From Aralia elata (taxonomy: Eukaryota; Streptophyta; Magnoliopsida; Apiales; Araliaceae), in contig JAVJAP010000204.1 of the NCBI GenBank assembly GCA_034770075.1, positions 744,001 to 808,000 on the forward strand: 64,000 bases of DNA. Reading direction: 5' to 3'. This document shows, piece by piece, positions 22,409 through 32,892 of the stretch (positions are counted from its first letter, which is position 1; each line of letters begins with the position of its first letter). The position numbers and the translations under genes were made by a program. The notes beneath the pieces are model-generated. The model was not told the DNA's origin. It was given only the letters and a program-made list of their open reading frames with translations, and did not search any database.

Positions 22409-23371
22409 CTACTGAAGCACCTTGTATGCCAGTGACTTAGCCCCTATATGATCGTCGCAGATCCCTACGTGAACTTCCCGAAGCACATACTCCGCTTCGG
22501 AGGGGACCAAACACTTTAGTAAAGGCGAAGAGTATGCACGCCTATACAAATCCCCATCGATCAATACAAAGTTAGAACTTCTATATTTTATTTTCTTTGC
22601 CAACAACCGATCCAAAGGCAACACTCCATCAGCTATATAACTTATATAAGGGGTCAACCAACAATCCGAATGTTCCACGACCAACACCTCTGATCCCTGA
22701 ACGCTTGGAGACTCTAAGATTTCCAAATAAACTGATCCACTGAAAGTACTTGTAGCCGAAGCGACCAACTTGGATAAGGCATCGACAATTGTATTATTGG
22801 ACCGATCCACCCTTTGGAAAGTAAATGAACTGAAGTAATGCAACCGATCCTTAACCTCTGCTAGATACTTGGACATCTTTGCCCCCTGAGCTTCATATTC
22901 TCCTGATATCTGCTTGACCATCAAATGGGAATCGCTAAAAATGATCAGTCTCTGAATATCTAGACTCCTTGCCAACCGAAGCCCGGCTAGAATCGCTTCA
23001 TACTCTGCCTCATTGTTGGTCGCCCGAAAGCCGAACCGGATTGCTTGTTGAATTTTAAATCCCTCCGGACTTGTCAAAATAATGCCCGCTCCACTAAAAT
23101 CCGAAGTCAAAGACCCGTCCACATACAAAGTCCAAAAGGTCTTAGTCGGGCGAATGTCCAAAACCGAGCCCACTACCTTACGCTGATCGACCGAATCATC
23201 TTCGAAAAACGAGCATTCTACCACGAAGTCGGCCAAAGCCTGACCCTTTATTGCTGTCCGAGGATGATATTCCAAATGAAACTGAGTCAACTCCATAGCC
23301 CACGCAGCAAGCTGACCCGAGACATCCGGTTTATATAACACCTTCTTCAGGGGTTGGTCCGCATACACCAC
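22409..23371 (-). pseudogene. pol: RNase H tail, archaeal-type RNase H and integrase zinc domain of element B
   Basis: One open frame of 320 codons. Residues 1-55 are the end of the ordinary RNase H (VYADQPLKKVLY, YHPRTAIKGQALADFV). Residues 80-210 are the archaeal-type RNase H: YVDGS, NNEAEYEAILAGLRLA, IIFSDSHL and IVDALSKL supply the acidic residues. The last 80 residues (PYISYIADGVLP to EVHVGICDDHIGAKSLAYKVL) start the integrase zinc-binding domain. Two RNase H domains in one pol mark the Tat (Ogre/Retand) lineage. The frame is cut from the reverse transcriptase and the integrase core by stops, so no full polyprotein is made. Confidence 0.9.
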
Positions 23372-23518
23372 TATTAACCGACCCTAAAAATAATGCCGAA
23401 GCTTCCTATTTGTAATGATCAAGGCGTAGGCGAATTTCTCCAGATTCAGATACCTCGTTTCTGCATCGCGGAGGGCATGACTAACGTAGTAAACGGGGAA
23501 CTGCTTTCCCCCTGCTTC

Positions 23519-24762
23519 CTAAACTAAAACCGCCCCGACTGCTAACGAATTGGCAACCAAATATAGGTACAAAGGTTCCGAAGGGATCGGTTTCATAAGC
23601 AATGGTGCAGAGGACAGATACTTTTTGATTCCTTGGAACGTATCTTCACACTCAGAATTCCACTGAAAAGTCTTCTCGTTCTTAGGACCCTTCAGAGTAT
23701 CAAAGAAGGGAAGGCATCTTTCCGCCGACCTCGACATGAGCCTCCGAAGTGCTGCAACCCAACCCATTAGCCTCTGTACGTCTTTAAATGACTTCAGGGA
23801 TTTCATATCCATGATAGCTTTAATCTTTTCAGGATTTGCCTCAATTCCTCTCTTGCTTATCATATACCCCAAAAACTTCCCAGACCCGAGGTCGAAGGTA
23901 CACTTGGTAGGATTCAGCCGGATATTATGTTCTTTGATGGTTTGAAAGCAGTCCTCCAAATCATCCAAGTGACCTCGTACGAAAGAGCTTTTGACAATCA
24001 TGTAATCTACGTAAACCTCCATGTTCCTTCCCAATTGTCTCCTAAAGATGTACTTCATCATCCGCTGATACGTTGCACCGGCATTGAGGAGCCCGAACGT
24101 CATCTTCTTATAGGCATAAATTGCCCGATAGGTGATCAAAGTTGTTTTTGGGATGTCTTTCTTATACATTGATATCTGATGATACCCTGAGTAGGCATCC
24201 ATAAAACTTAACACCGCGAACCCTGAAGTCGCATCTATCAATTGGTCCACATGCGGCAAAAGGTAAAAATCCTTCGGACACACCTTGTTTAAATCTGTGT
24301 AGTTAATACATACTCTCCACTTGCCATTCTGCTTCTGGACGAGAACCACATTCACAGCCACTCCGGGTAATCAATCTCGTAGATGAAATCTGCTTCCAAT
24401 AACTTTGTTATCTCTTCGTCAATAATTTTTTACCTCTCTGGGGCGAAAATCCTCATCTTTTGATGAACAGGCTTCTTAGTCGAATCTACACATAACTTGT
24501 GAACAGCGATAGATTCATCAATCCCAGGTACATCACTCGGCTCCCAAGCAAAAATATCAGCATAGACCCGAAGCAAGTCGATCAACCCTGTTCTGAAAGG
24601 CTCCTGCATGCCCGAACTAATCTTTATTGTCTTCTCCTTTTTTCCTAGAATTAATTCAACGTCTTCGGTCTCTTCGGCTAGTAAAGCGAGTGGTTTGGTG
24701 CTTCCTTCGGCGAAAGGTTCGATCTCAATTGCCATGGTATGCTTCTGTTTACACCTGCCCAC
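23519..24762 (-). pseudogene. pol: Reverse transcriptase of element B, catalytic site changed
   Basis: The linker (24762-24430: EPFRTGLIDLLRVYADIFAWEPSD) and the fingers-palm-thumb region (24361-23519) are in order. WRVCINYTDLNKVCPKDFY, LSFMDAYSGYHQI and MTFGLLNAGATYQRMM are well kept. The catalytic box reads VYVDYMIV (about 24000-24015), with tyrosine in place of the second aspartate, so polymerase activity is expected to be lost. The region 3' of it (LNPTKCTFDLGSGKFLGYM to FQWNSECEDTFQGIKKYL and YLYLVANSLAVGAVLV) leads into the RNase H domain. A stop separates linker and palm. Confidence 0.9.
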
Positions 24763-24795
24763 CGCCGAAGATATCAGTGAAGTCCTATAACATCT

Positions 24796-25194
24796 TCAGG
24801 ACAAATCCAAATCACCTTTCACCTCACCGACCCCATTCGCCGTGGAGAATTTTATTTTGAAGTGGGGTATGGAAGTCACTGCCTGCAGCGCCACTAACGT
24901 CGGCCTTCCCAAAATAGCATTATAGGCCGAATCCATATGCACCACGAAGAACCTGACATTGATCTCCACTTGTTGAGGAGCCGTCCCGAAAACGACAGGG
25001 AGTTCGATGGTTCCTGCCACCCGAACCGGATCATTGCCGAATCTATAGAGGGGTGACTCCTGCCCGACCTCCATTTTCCTTCCTCCCAAATCTAACCGTT
25101 GATAGGCGTGAGCATAGAGTATGTATACCGAAGAGCCGTTATCGATAATGATTCTCCTCATATCCATAGTTTCGACCTGGGCAGTAATAGCCAA
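24796..25194 (-). pseudogene. pol: Aspartic protease of element B
   Basis: The minus-strand frame reads AITAQVETMDMRRIIIDNGSS, with the retropepsin active site DNGSS, then VYILYAHAYQRLDLGG, GTIELPVVFGTAPQQVEI and the flap-distal YNAILGRPTLVALQAV. The domain is of normal length, about 130 residues, and its active site is intact. It is separated by stops from Gag upstream and the reverse transcriptase linker downstream. It would cut Gag-Pol within the particle. Confidence 0.85.
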
Positions 25195-25756
25195 GGCCCC
25201 CTCATGCAGCTCGATTAGCTCAGTCGGATAATCTTCATCGGTGAATGAAATAACGGTGCCCTAGTATGCGCGATCCCTCATAACATGTTGTTCCATAACT
25301 GACATGACCGAATCCAACACCCCCCGCCTCTTCTTTCCGAGCACCTTCCCCGACGACCCGCCCGTTATTACATCTAGAACCCCTCGAACCATCAGGACAG
25401 GGTCGGTTTGGGACTTCGGGTTCTGTTGAATATCGTTATTATCAGTTGTCCTTTACAAGGCTCCTCACCCCGCGACGTACTGAACTAACTCCCCGAACTG
25501 CACCTTCTTCTCAATCAGGTCTTTCAAACTGTAACATTGTTCAGTGGAATGTCCCGAACTCTGGTCATAATCACAATATCTATTGTGATTTCCCCTATAG
25601 GACTTTGTGCTCGTCTGACACGGTTCGAAGCCAGGCTTACTCCGGATTTCATCTAAAATTTTGGTTCGATCGGTGTTCAGGGGGCATAAATTTTATTAAT
25701 GCTCTTGCTAGGAAAGGGCGGTCTACCTCCTCCCGAACCCGCTCCATTAAAGCCCC
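25195..25756 (-). pseudogene. gag: Gag C-terminal part and Gag-protease linker of element B, 3' of the solo LTR
   Basis: The minus strand has only short broken frames here. It is collinear with 14681-15215 of element A in position (between the GLITVEEA block and protease). The gag frame continues 5' at 29841 on the far side of element C, and the five bases GCCCC are duplicated at both junctions (25752-25756, 29836-29840). No clear zinc knuckle is visible. Confidence 0.6.
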
Positions 25757-28700
25757 TGTGACAATCCAGATTTTCGGGAATAATTATAATAAGAATTTAA
25801 TATAGAATAATTCTTATTATGATTCGAGTTTGAATATATATGTGTTATATATATTTATGTAATTTATTTGGTGAGCTTAATATGTATATATATATATATA
25901 TAAATGTGAAATATATACATAGATTCAGAATGAATGCATTACTAGTTACTAATTGTAACGATCGCGAGTCGTGGGTAGCTTGGTAATTCGAGCTTATGGA
26001 TATTATTGAATAAAATAGACTTTTATTAATAATATTATGTGTTAAGCGTTTAAAGGTTATATTATGACCTAGATTATGTGTAGGCGATGATTAGTAAGTA
26101 TGAAAGTGTTCGTATAAGCTAATTTGGTGATTTCGAGAAATATCGCTAGAGTACTATTTATTGGATTAAATAAATAGTTGATGGATAATATTATTGAACG
26201 AGTTATTTGTTCTAAAGACGCTAACCCGAATTATGGGCGAGATATATGTGCGATGATGTATATGATTATGGGGAGTTAATCGTGAAGAGCAGCGATCGCG
26301 AATCGTGAATACCCTTATAATTTGGGTTTATTAATATTATTAAATAGATTAAATATTATTTTCTTATGTGACGTGTTTTAAGGTTATTTTATAGCCTGGA
26401 TGATGTCAATGTATGAAGTTTTATGCGTGGTTGAACCATAGGAGTGAATAATTAATTTTACAAAAGATCGCAAAATCACTATTCACGGGGCACGTTTCCC
26501 GAAGCACTATTCATGTCCAAATATTTTTACTTCTTTTTCGATTACTATTAATTTTGTTAAGACGTGTACGCGAAGGAATAATTTTTCCAAGTGCCAGAAA
26601 TTTTATTTGAGCTGATACGTGATTTTATCCGTATCCGAAATGTATTATATGGGTGTTCCGAATATATGAACAAATTCCATAATAATTATTTTTACGCGTA
26701 CCAATATTTTATGGGAGTACCCATTTTAATTTTGAGTAAAGTTATTGAGCAAATTTGGTACAAAAGTGGGAGTATTCGGATATATTTTTGTGTATATGGG
26801 TATTTATTTTTGCTTGTTAACCAACTTCCCCATTTTGGACCAATGAGAATGAAGGAAGGGAGGGAGTACTCGGCATTATTGGCCCTTTTCCCCAACCCAA
26901 TGCATGGAGCCCCTAATTTCCTCTCCCAAAATCATTTCTCCGGAGCATCCCATTCCATTTCTTCCTTTCATTTTCTAAGTTACTGCAAATTGAGAGAGAG
27001 AGGTAGAGAGAGAAAAGAATTGCAGTAGAGAGAGAATGAGAGTGCAAAGAAAGAAGAAGGAAGAGAGAGTATGCGGGTGGAGGAAGAAAATAGAAGAAGA
27101 AGAAGAAGAAGGAGCTCGGGAAGAAAGCTAGAATAAGTGGAGAGGAAGCCCTAGCAAACCTCCATAACCTTCAAGAAGTAAGAATCAAGAGGTAACCACC
27201 CTCTCCAAGCTCACTTCCCCCATTTTTCGAGTTCTTGAGTTTTTTTTAAGCTCATCCGATGGGTTTTGATTTTTTTGGCGTTTTTGGTTGTTGTTGTTTG
27301 TGGTTGTTTATATATTGTTAAGAGATTATATAAACCACTAATGAGATGAAAGTGGAACAAGAACAAAGAAAAATCCGTACCTTTGCTTAAAGAGGATGAA
27401 CATTGGACAAAAATAGAACTTTGGACCTTCAGACAAATTTTAGAGGATTTGAAACTTATATTTCATGTTGTTTTAATTTTTTTGATGATATGGAAGTGTA
27501 GTTCCATGGGTTATGAAGCTAACCCAACTGGAACGGATTAAAAAGAAGTTAAAACGAAGATTTGGTGAAGATTCGAGTGAAGAACACGAAGAACACCAAG
27601 AACACGGAAATATAGCATGAGTTGATACTTTGGCCTAAGATTTGGCCATGTTAATGTTAATGGTTAACTCTAAATTTTTGATATGTTGTAGCTCTATGTC
27701 TTAAGAGTCCATAGAGTCCGGTTTGGACCAATTTGAACGTGTATAGAGGAAGTTATGGAGGTTGGAGTGAAGAAAGGTCGGATTGCACGAAGGTGGCAAA
27801 TCTGCAAATTCTGGGCACTGGCGCAGCCTCCGTGATTTCACGGAGGCCTTGCTGAGCTCGCTGGTCACTGGCGCAACCTTCGTGGTTTTCACGGAGGCCT
27901 TGCTGCCCTTGTGGACGGAGGCCCCGTCGACTGCCTGAATCCAAAATTTTAACATGAACACTTGTTAGTAAAATGACCATAACTTTCCCATGCAAACTCA
28001 GATTAGGGCCATTCAAGATGATCCGGAAAGCTTAGAGATAGACCTACAATTTTCATTAATTAGAATTGAAATTTACTACCTTGACCAATTCTATAATTGA
28101 CCATCTTTGGAACTATTGTGCGATTGGAGACAATCGGAGGGCGTTGAACATGCACGTGCGCAATGTGTAATGTTTTCGATGCTATGTTATGATGTTCTAA
28201 GTTCTAAAACATGAATGTTATGAATGATAATGATACTTAGCATTATCCAATGAGTATTAGATAAATCAAATGAGCGTGTTAGGCGTACGCAATTGCGTGT
28301 CGCTTGGGCATTCGAGTAGACAAGTTTGGCGTATGGGCGTGCAAGCGTCGTAACGTTGTGACAAGTGTGTATAACTTTGTTTAATATTTTGTTTCTAATA
28401 CTAATGAAACATGATAGTGTGTTATAACCCAATGTATGAGCATGCTAAGCACATGCAAATGAGGCGAATTAGGTGTGTGACGTGTAAACATCAAAACTCC
28501 GCTTAAAGTGTTAAAGAACTTAAATAGTGTTTCGATTCAAATGAAACGAACATTATGAGATATGAAGTAGGATTATTGTAAGCCAATAAGGATTGATGAT
28601 GATGAGGGTCATAACGCTTTCAAACGACGCGACGCCGATAAATATTTTAGTGTTAATCGCGTTAATTGTCTATAATGCGCGAACAATAGGAGATAAGAAT

Positions 28701-29835
28701 TACTATAATATAAACCATTATATGAAGCCTTTTTAGTGGCTAATTGGTATTTTATTGTTAAATAAATTGTGTAGGATATTTGAAGGACGAGCCATCATAA
28801 TTTGGCAAGGAACGCTTTAAAGGCAAGTTCTTTCAGTAACTTGTCGACTTGTTTAACTGTATTGATGTACATGACTTGATTACTAAATCTTTTACTATTA
28901 TGTGGATTATATGCGAGCATGATTAAAGTGTGCACAATGTGCAATTATGTGACTATATTGTTCTATATGAAACTTGAATTATTGTAAATATACAATGTGA
29001 GATGCATGAAGTATGTTATGAGATACATGATGCATATATATAGATGAATTGTATGAGATTTATGGTGCATGAATAAGATGCATATTATGAGAATCATGAT
29101 GCATGGATAAATGCAAACTTATGTGTTACGTGAAGCATGAAATGTGAAAACTGTTAGTTCTTGCTGAGCCGTCGTGCTCATTCTTGTAAAAATAAAACTT
29201 TTGCAGATTTACGATGCAATGCAATTATCTTGATATCATGACAATGAGGATTAGAGGCGCATGGAAACACGAAGGTTGCTATATATTCCTTTATTGTAAT
29301 TATTTAGTTGTGGTGACTAGGTTATCCTTTATAATAGTTAAGACGTGACTATGTTAGTTACCTGTTTTAGTAAACTACAAGAATGACGATGATGTATGAA
29401 GGACATTTTTATAACAAATGTATAGTTGCTGAATAACATTGTATATATTCAGGGATTAAATAAAGTCAGAATCTAAACCTTGTGTTCATATGGGAGTTTT
29501 TTCTTTATAAATGATCAATGGTATTTATTCAACCTTGATCATAAGTGTTTGAGTTAAATGTCACGAAATCTGAGATTGAGAAGAGTTTGAGGTAATAATT
29601 GTTAAGGCTTGTATGGATGTGGACTGTTATATATACAGCAGGAGTAGTATTAAATTGGTAATGATTATTAAATGATGTTTTAGTTATGGTTTCGAGGCTT
29701 GGGACGACAATATTTATATTATAGCAATGTAAATATGTTATTATTCCGCATTAAGTTATTGTTAGATTGATATATGTGTGGCACAGTGATGCACCGAATT
29801 CGTGGATAAGGTAACTCGGATTTGGGGGCGTCACA
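25757..29835 (+). mobile_element. Element C: solo LTR, 4079 bp, Ty3/gypsy (probably Del/Tekay type)
   Basis: It begins TGTGACAATCCAGATTTTCG and ends GGGGGCGTCACA, with target duplication GCCCC on both sides. No gag, pol or primer site lies within, so it is a solo LTR left by recombination between two LTRs. The length and the TGTGAC start with a following CGGGAATAATTAT resemble the long LTRs of the Del/Tekay clade of chromoviruses (inference). A 60-bp GA-rich tract (about 26990-27070) and two stem-loops (27826-27898) are its notable internal features. The 145-codon ORF at 26591 has no recognisable domain and is probably chance. Confidence 0.85.
27816..27925 (+). other. Tandem stem-loops in solo LTR C
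   Basis: A unit of about 50 bp (CACTGGCGCA...GGAGGCCTTGCTG) is repeated twice, with a partial third. Unit 1 has GCCTCCGTG (27826-27834) pairing perfectly with CACGGAGGC (27839-27847) around ATTT. Unit 2 has CCTTCGTG pairing with CACGGAGG with one G-U. The unit ends with a third CGGAGGCC word at 27916. Confidence 0.6.
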
Positions 29836-29840
29836 GCCCC

Positions 29841-31416
29841 GCCTCGACTGGTTGTGTAACTTGGACGTATTGTTCCGATCCCGATCTCTCGGTTTATCTT
29901 CCTAACGTACCGGTGGCTTCAAACTCCCAATAGCTTCCTCGAGAGTGATAAATCCATCGACTCTGCTATAAGCCTCTAACAGGTCTCCGGGTGGGTTAAG
30001 AATGAGATCTTTGACCAACTTCTTAGATTTTGCAATGTCTAATCCAGTGGTAAAGAACCCGACAGCCTGTTGTACGTTAAGGTCGGTCACCGTACCGACT
30101 GCTTCCCTGAACCTTGTCACATATTGGCCGAGGGTTTCTTCGAAACGATGTTTAACTTGCATTAGTGACGTCGTCAACCTCCCCCTTTGTTTATTACTTC
30201 CGAACCGCGCGTGGAACTTATCGCACAGCTGTTCCCACGAACCGATCGAGTTCAGAGTTAGAGATGCCATCCATTCTCTGGCCCCATATTTCAATGTAGT
30301 GACAAACATGTGACATTTGGCGGCTTCGGGGGTCATCGTAATAGTCCATAATCTGATTATAAGCGTGTGTGTGGTTATAAGGATCCCCGGTGCCATCATA
30401 TGTCTCCAATGGTGGCATCTTTCTGGACTTATCCGCCTTCACCCGCTTGATCTCCGGGGTAAAAGGCGACCTGGTGTTGTTTGGTAGTTCAACTGACTGA
30501 TCGGCCACAACCAGCCTCTGTTCCAGCTCTTCCAACCTCCTGGCTAAGGCATTGGTCCCACTCTCCTGAAGAATCGGCTTGGGCCTGATTCTGGAAATAT
30601 CCCTGGAGCGGCTCTGTCGCCTGCCCCGATCTGGTGAGCGGCTCACTGGCCTGCTGTTGTCCTGCGAGCGGCTATTATGCCTGTTGCGGATCTGGGAACG
30701 ACTCCTTGGCCTGCTTCAGTCCTGCGAACAACTTTGGTGCCTGCCGCGGACTGAGGTGCGGCTCTTCGGCCTGTTGACGTCCTGTGAGCGGCTTCGATGT
30801 CTGTCGCGGACTGGGGTAAAGCTCTTCAGCCTGCTAAGGTCCTGTGAGCGACTTTGGTGCCTGCCGCGAACTTGGGTGCGGCTCTTCGGCCTGTTGAGGT
30901 CCTGCGAGCGGCTTCGATGCCTACCGCGGACTGGGGTGCGGCTCTTCGGCCTGCTGATCTCCCGATGGAAACTGTCCGAACGGGGTGTCCTGGTTCGGTC
31001 TCTTGAAGAATCCTCTTGTCGCCGGTGATAATTGGAGGAAACGTTTTCTCCGTGTAGCAAAGAAGCCAGTTGCTTATCCAACTTCAATTGCTGAAGGTGT
31101 ATGGCCTCCATAGCATCTTGGTTCTGCTGCATCTTCCTTGCCAAGATCCATTCCCTCTTGTCTCGTCCTTGGTTCGGTACGAGTTTCGGTCATCGGTATC
31201 ATCTTAATCGGTCGTCCTCCTGGTGGTGGGGAACAATTTTCTTTTGACAATTGTCGTCCGGGGATCGGGTTGTCCTACCGAATGGCTTTGGGGGTCGAGT
31301 CTGTCCGAAATACTTTTTGATGGCCCCAATTTATCTTTCACCGAACCTCTGGGCTGAGATCGGTCAGCGGTAGATTTGTCGTAGGCCGAGACCGTTTTTC
31401 CTTTATTTAACACCAT
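29841..31416 (-). pseudogene. gag: Gag of element B with RS-rich repeat, N-terminal part
   Basis: The start at 31416 reads MVLNKGKTVSAYDKSTADRS and the frame is open to 31204. After a shift comes QQNQDAMEAIHLQQLKLDKQ (about 31130), then an RS-rich repeat (30990-30600). The core follows: KMPPLETYDGTGDPYNHTHAYN (about 30420) and, in a shifted frame, EAAKCHMFVTTLKYGAREWM, FHARFGSNKQRGRLTTSLMQ and FFTTGLDIAKSKKLVKDL with GFITLEEAIGSLKPP (30399-29902). This is the capsid-like retrotransposon Gag domain. At least three frame changes break it. The solo LTR C separates it from its 3' part. Confidence 0.85.
30600..30990 (-). repeat. 60-bp tandem repeat coding an RS-rich domain (element B gag)
   Basis: About six units of exactly 60 bp give 20-residue repeats of the form RPKSRTPVRGRHRSRSQDLN. 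The period equals that in element A, but the sequence and the half-unit structure differ. It lies at the same place in Gag. A plus-strand ORF across it (30579-31028) is a shadow of the repeat. Confidence 0.85.
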
Positions 31417-31465
31417 GATTGTCGATCAAAAATAACTGAGTGATTGTGTATTATGCTGCACTAAG

Positions 31466-31483
31466 ACCCTCCTTCTAGCGCCA
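31466..31483 (-). promoter_or_regulatory. Primer-binding site of element B
   Basis: TGGCGCTAGAAGGAGGG on the minus strand, one base after the LTR end, is the same as in element A. The tRNA is not assigned. Confidence 0.65.
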
Positions 31484-31484
31484 A

Positions 31485-31963
31485 TGTTAATGTCAAGATT
31501 TTACCGCGCGTACATTCACCGAAATACACATCGAATCTTGCACAGAAACGAAACCACATTTAGGGAGCTGACGGCTTTCGCCGCCGGGAGATAGCTCCGG
31601 TGTGAGAATAAGTACAGGTCGTTCAAGGTATTAACAATGGAGATTAAATACTTTAGTGAGCAAAAAGTCGTTACCTGTAAATCTAAGATTTAGCCTTGTA
31701 TTTATAGATGATCACACCGCCTTTAACGCCCTATTTTCCCTCTGCAATTGAACTCATAATCATAATAATTACCTATGATTGGATATAACACAATCTCCTT
31801 AAAGAAAAGAAGTCGGATAAATTCTGACTCTTTCCTTAGGAACTGCAATTTACATACAATTAGGAATCCTAGATTCCTTAAAATCCGCATACTACCCAAA
31901 ATAAATTTTTACGTGAACTACAGCCCACCCCAACCATTGGGTCCAAGTGAACACATCCCAACA
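31485..31963 (-). repeat. 5' LTR of element B, 479 bp
   Basis: It is bounded by TGTT and AACA and adjoins the target duplication AGATC at 31964-31968. It shows about 30 differences from 18191-18669 by hand count. On the minus strand it contains TATAAATACAAGG (from about 31708), a likely TATA box. Confidence 0.92.
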
Positions 31964-32140
31964 AGATCTATGGCTAGGATAGAAGAGTACCATAGGAATA
32001 TGCGCATCAGGGCTGATTCGCTCGTGTAAAGGAAGGTAGTATTGTTTGAAGGAGTTGGAGTGGCGGGTTTAATATTGGTTTTTGATCAGGAGATTACATG
32101 AAGCTGCCTTGCGGAAATTGTTCCAAGGAGTCTTCTAATC
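31964..32140 (-). pseudogene. BAHD acyltransferase pseudogene, N-terminal piece
   Basis: On the minus strand the text SKTNIKPATPTPSNN (about 32090) corresponds to the 'IKPSSPTP' region found near residue 10 of BAHD proteins. After a frameshift HIPMVLFYPSHRS (about 32010-31970) matches the next conserved block. The next block (RLNHSLSETLTK) is found at 18190 downwards, directly after element B and its AGATC duplication. The start codon is not securely identified. The match is short, so the call rests on collinearity with the other two pieces. Confidence 0.7.
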
Positions 32141-32556
32141 ATCATGATGCCCTGTTACTGAGTTCCCAGATGCAAATTGATTTACAGATACTAATAGTAC
32201 TTGGTGATTTTCAGTAATGATTAATCAATACTGCAGATCATATCATTATAAGATCACATTATGAATATAATATTTAATTTTAGCACCAGCCGTGTGAACA
32301 CGAGATGATAAATTTAATTACCTGAACAAGATATGCTAACAAAATAGATTTAACAGAATGACTGGCACCCTTTCAATGAAAATGTCAACCCTATGTCCCT
32401 ATCCTCTCCCTCTCTCCCTCAAACATGATAGAAAAGAGTCAAGAGACATTATTATACCCATTATTCTTGTCTTTTTATTTATAAGGCATCATTATACCAC
32501 TTTTTCTGAAACTTCAACTGGGCCAAGGAAAGGTGGCGACATGTTTTTAAATAATA
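32141..32556. other. Host sequence upstream of the BAHD pseudogene
   Basis: AT-rich sequence without coding potential that I can see. It lies 5' of the BAHD pseudogene (minus strand) and may include its former promoter. A short plus-strand ORF at 32358 has no recognisable domain. Confidence 0.5.
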
Positions 32557-32773
32557 CTCAATCCATTTCAAAATTAGTTATACAATTTGATTTTTGAAGT
32601 CAAAACAACGGTATATTAAATTTCAAATTGATTGTATAGTATATAACAAAAATTATTAATCACAAAATTTATTTCATTTTAAACTTTTATGAGTCATACC
32701 AATTTTAAAATTTAATATACCGTCGTTTAATCTCAAAAGTCAAATTATATCTCTAATTTTGGAACGGAGGGAG
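32557..32773. mobile_element. Stowaway-like MITE, 217 bp
   Basis: The ends are imperfect inverted repeats over about 40 bp: CTCAATCCATTTCAAAATTAG at the left, and at the right CTAATTTTGGAACGGAGGGAG, whose reverse complement starts CTCCCTCCGT. The duplicated TA target lies at 32555-32556 and 32774-32775. CTCCCTCCGT plus a TA duplication is the Stowaway (Tc1/mariner) signature. No coding sequence. Confidence 0.85.
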
Positions 32774-32892
32774 TAATAGATTTCTCAATCAACTAAGTAC
32801 AGAGAGAGATAAGTTAGTACATAGCAACATTGTTTTCCAATATAATTGCTTACACAAAAATTGGAGCTTTCCTGCCCCAATGAGATATAAGT

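Larger units (their letters stand above)
18191..31963 (-). mobile_element. Element B: Tat-lineage Ty3/gypsy retrotransposon
   Basis: Both LTRs are 479 bp (18191-18669 and 31485-31963) and the element is flanked by a perfect target duplication, AGATC (18186-18190 and 31964-31968). The minus-strand order is LTR, primer site, gag, protease, reverse transcriptase, RNase H, archaeal-type RNase H, integrase, antisense ORF, 3' LTR. A 4079-bp solo LTR (element C) interrupts gag; without it B is about 9.7 kb. The two LTRs differ at about 30 positions by hand count, so the insertion is older than G. It lies in the same BAHD pseudogene as A but is a different subfamily. Confidence 0.93.

Noticed and set aside
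26591..27028. A 145-codon plus-strand ORF
   Set aside because: It lies within solo LTR C, has no recognisable domain and ends in a GA-rich repeat.
30579..31028. A 149-codon plus-strand ORF rich in leucine, arginine and cysteine
   Set aside because: It is the opposite strand of the 60-bp RS repeat of the element B gag; its regularity comes from the repeat.
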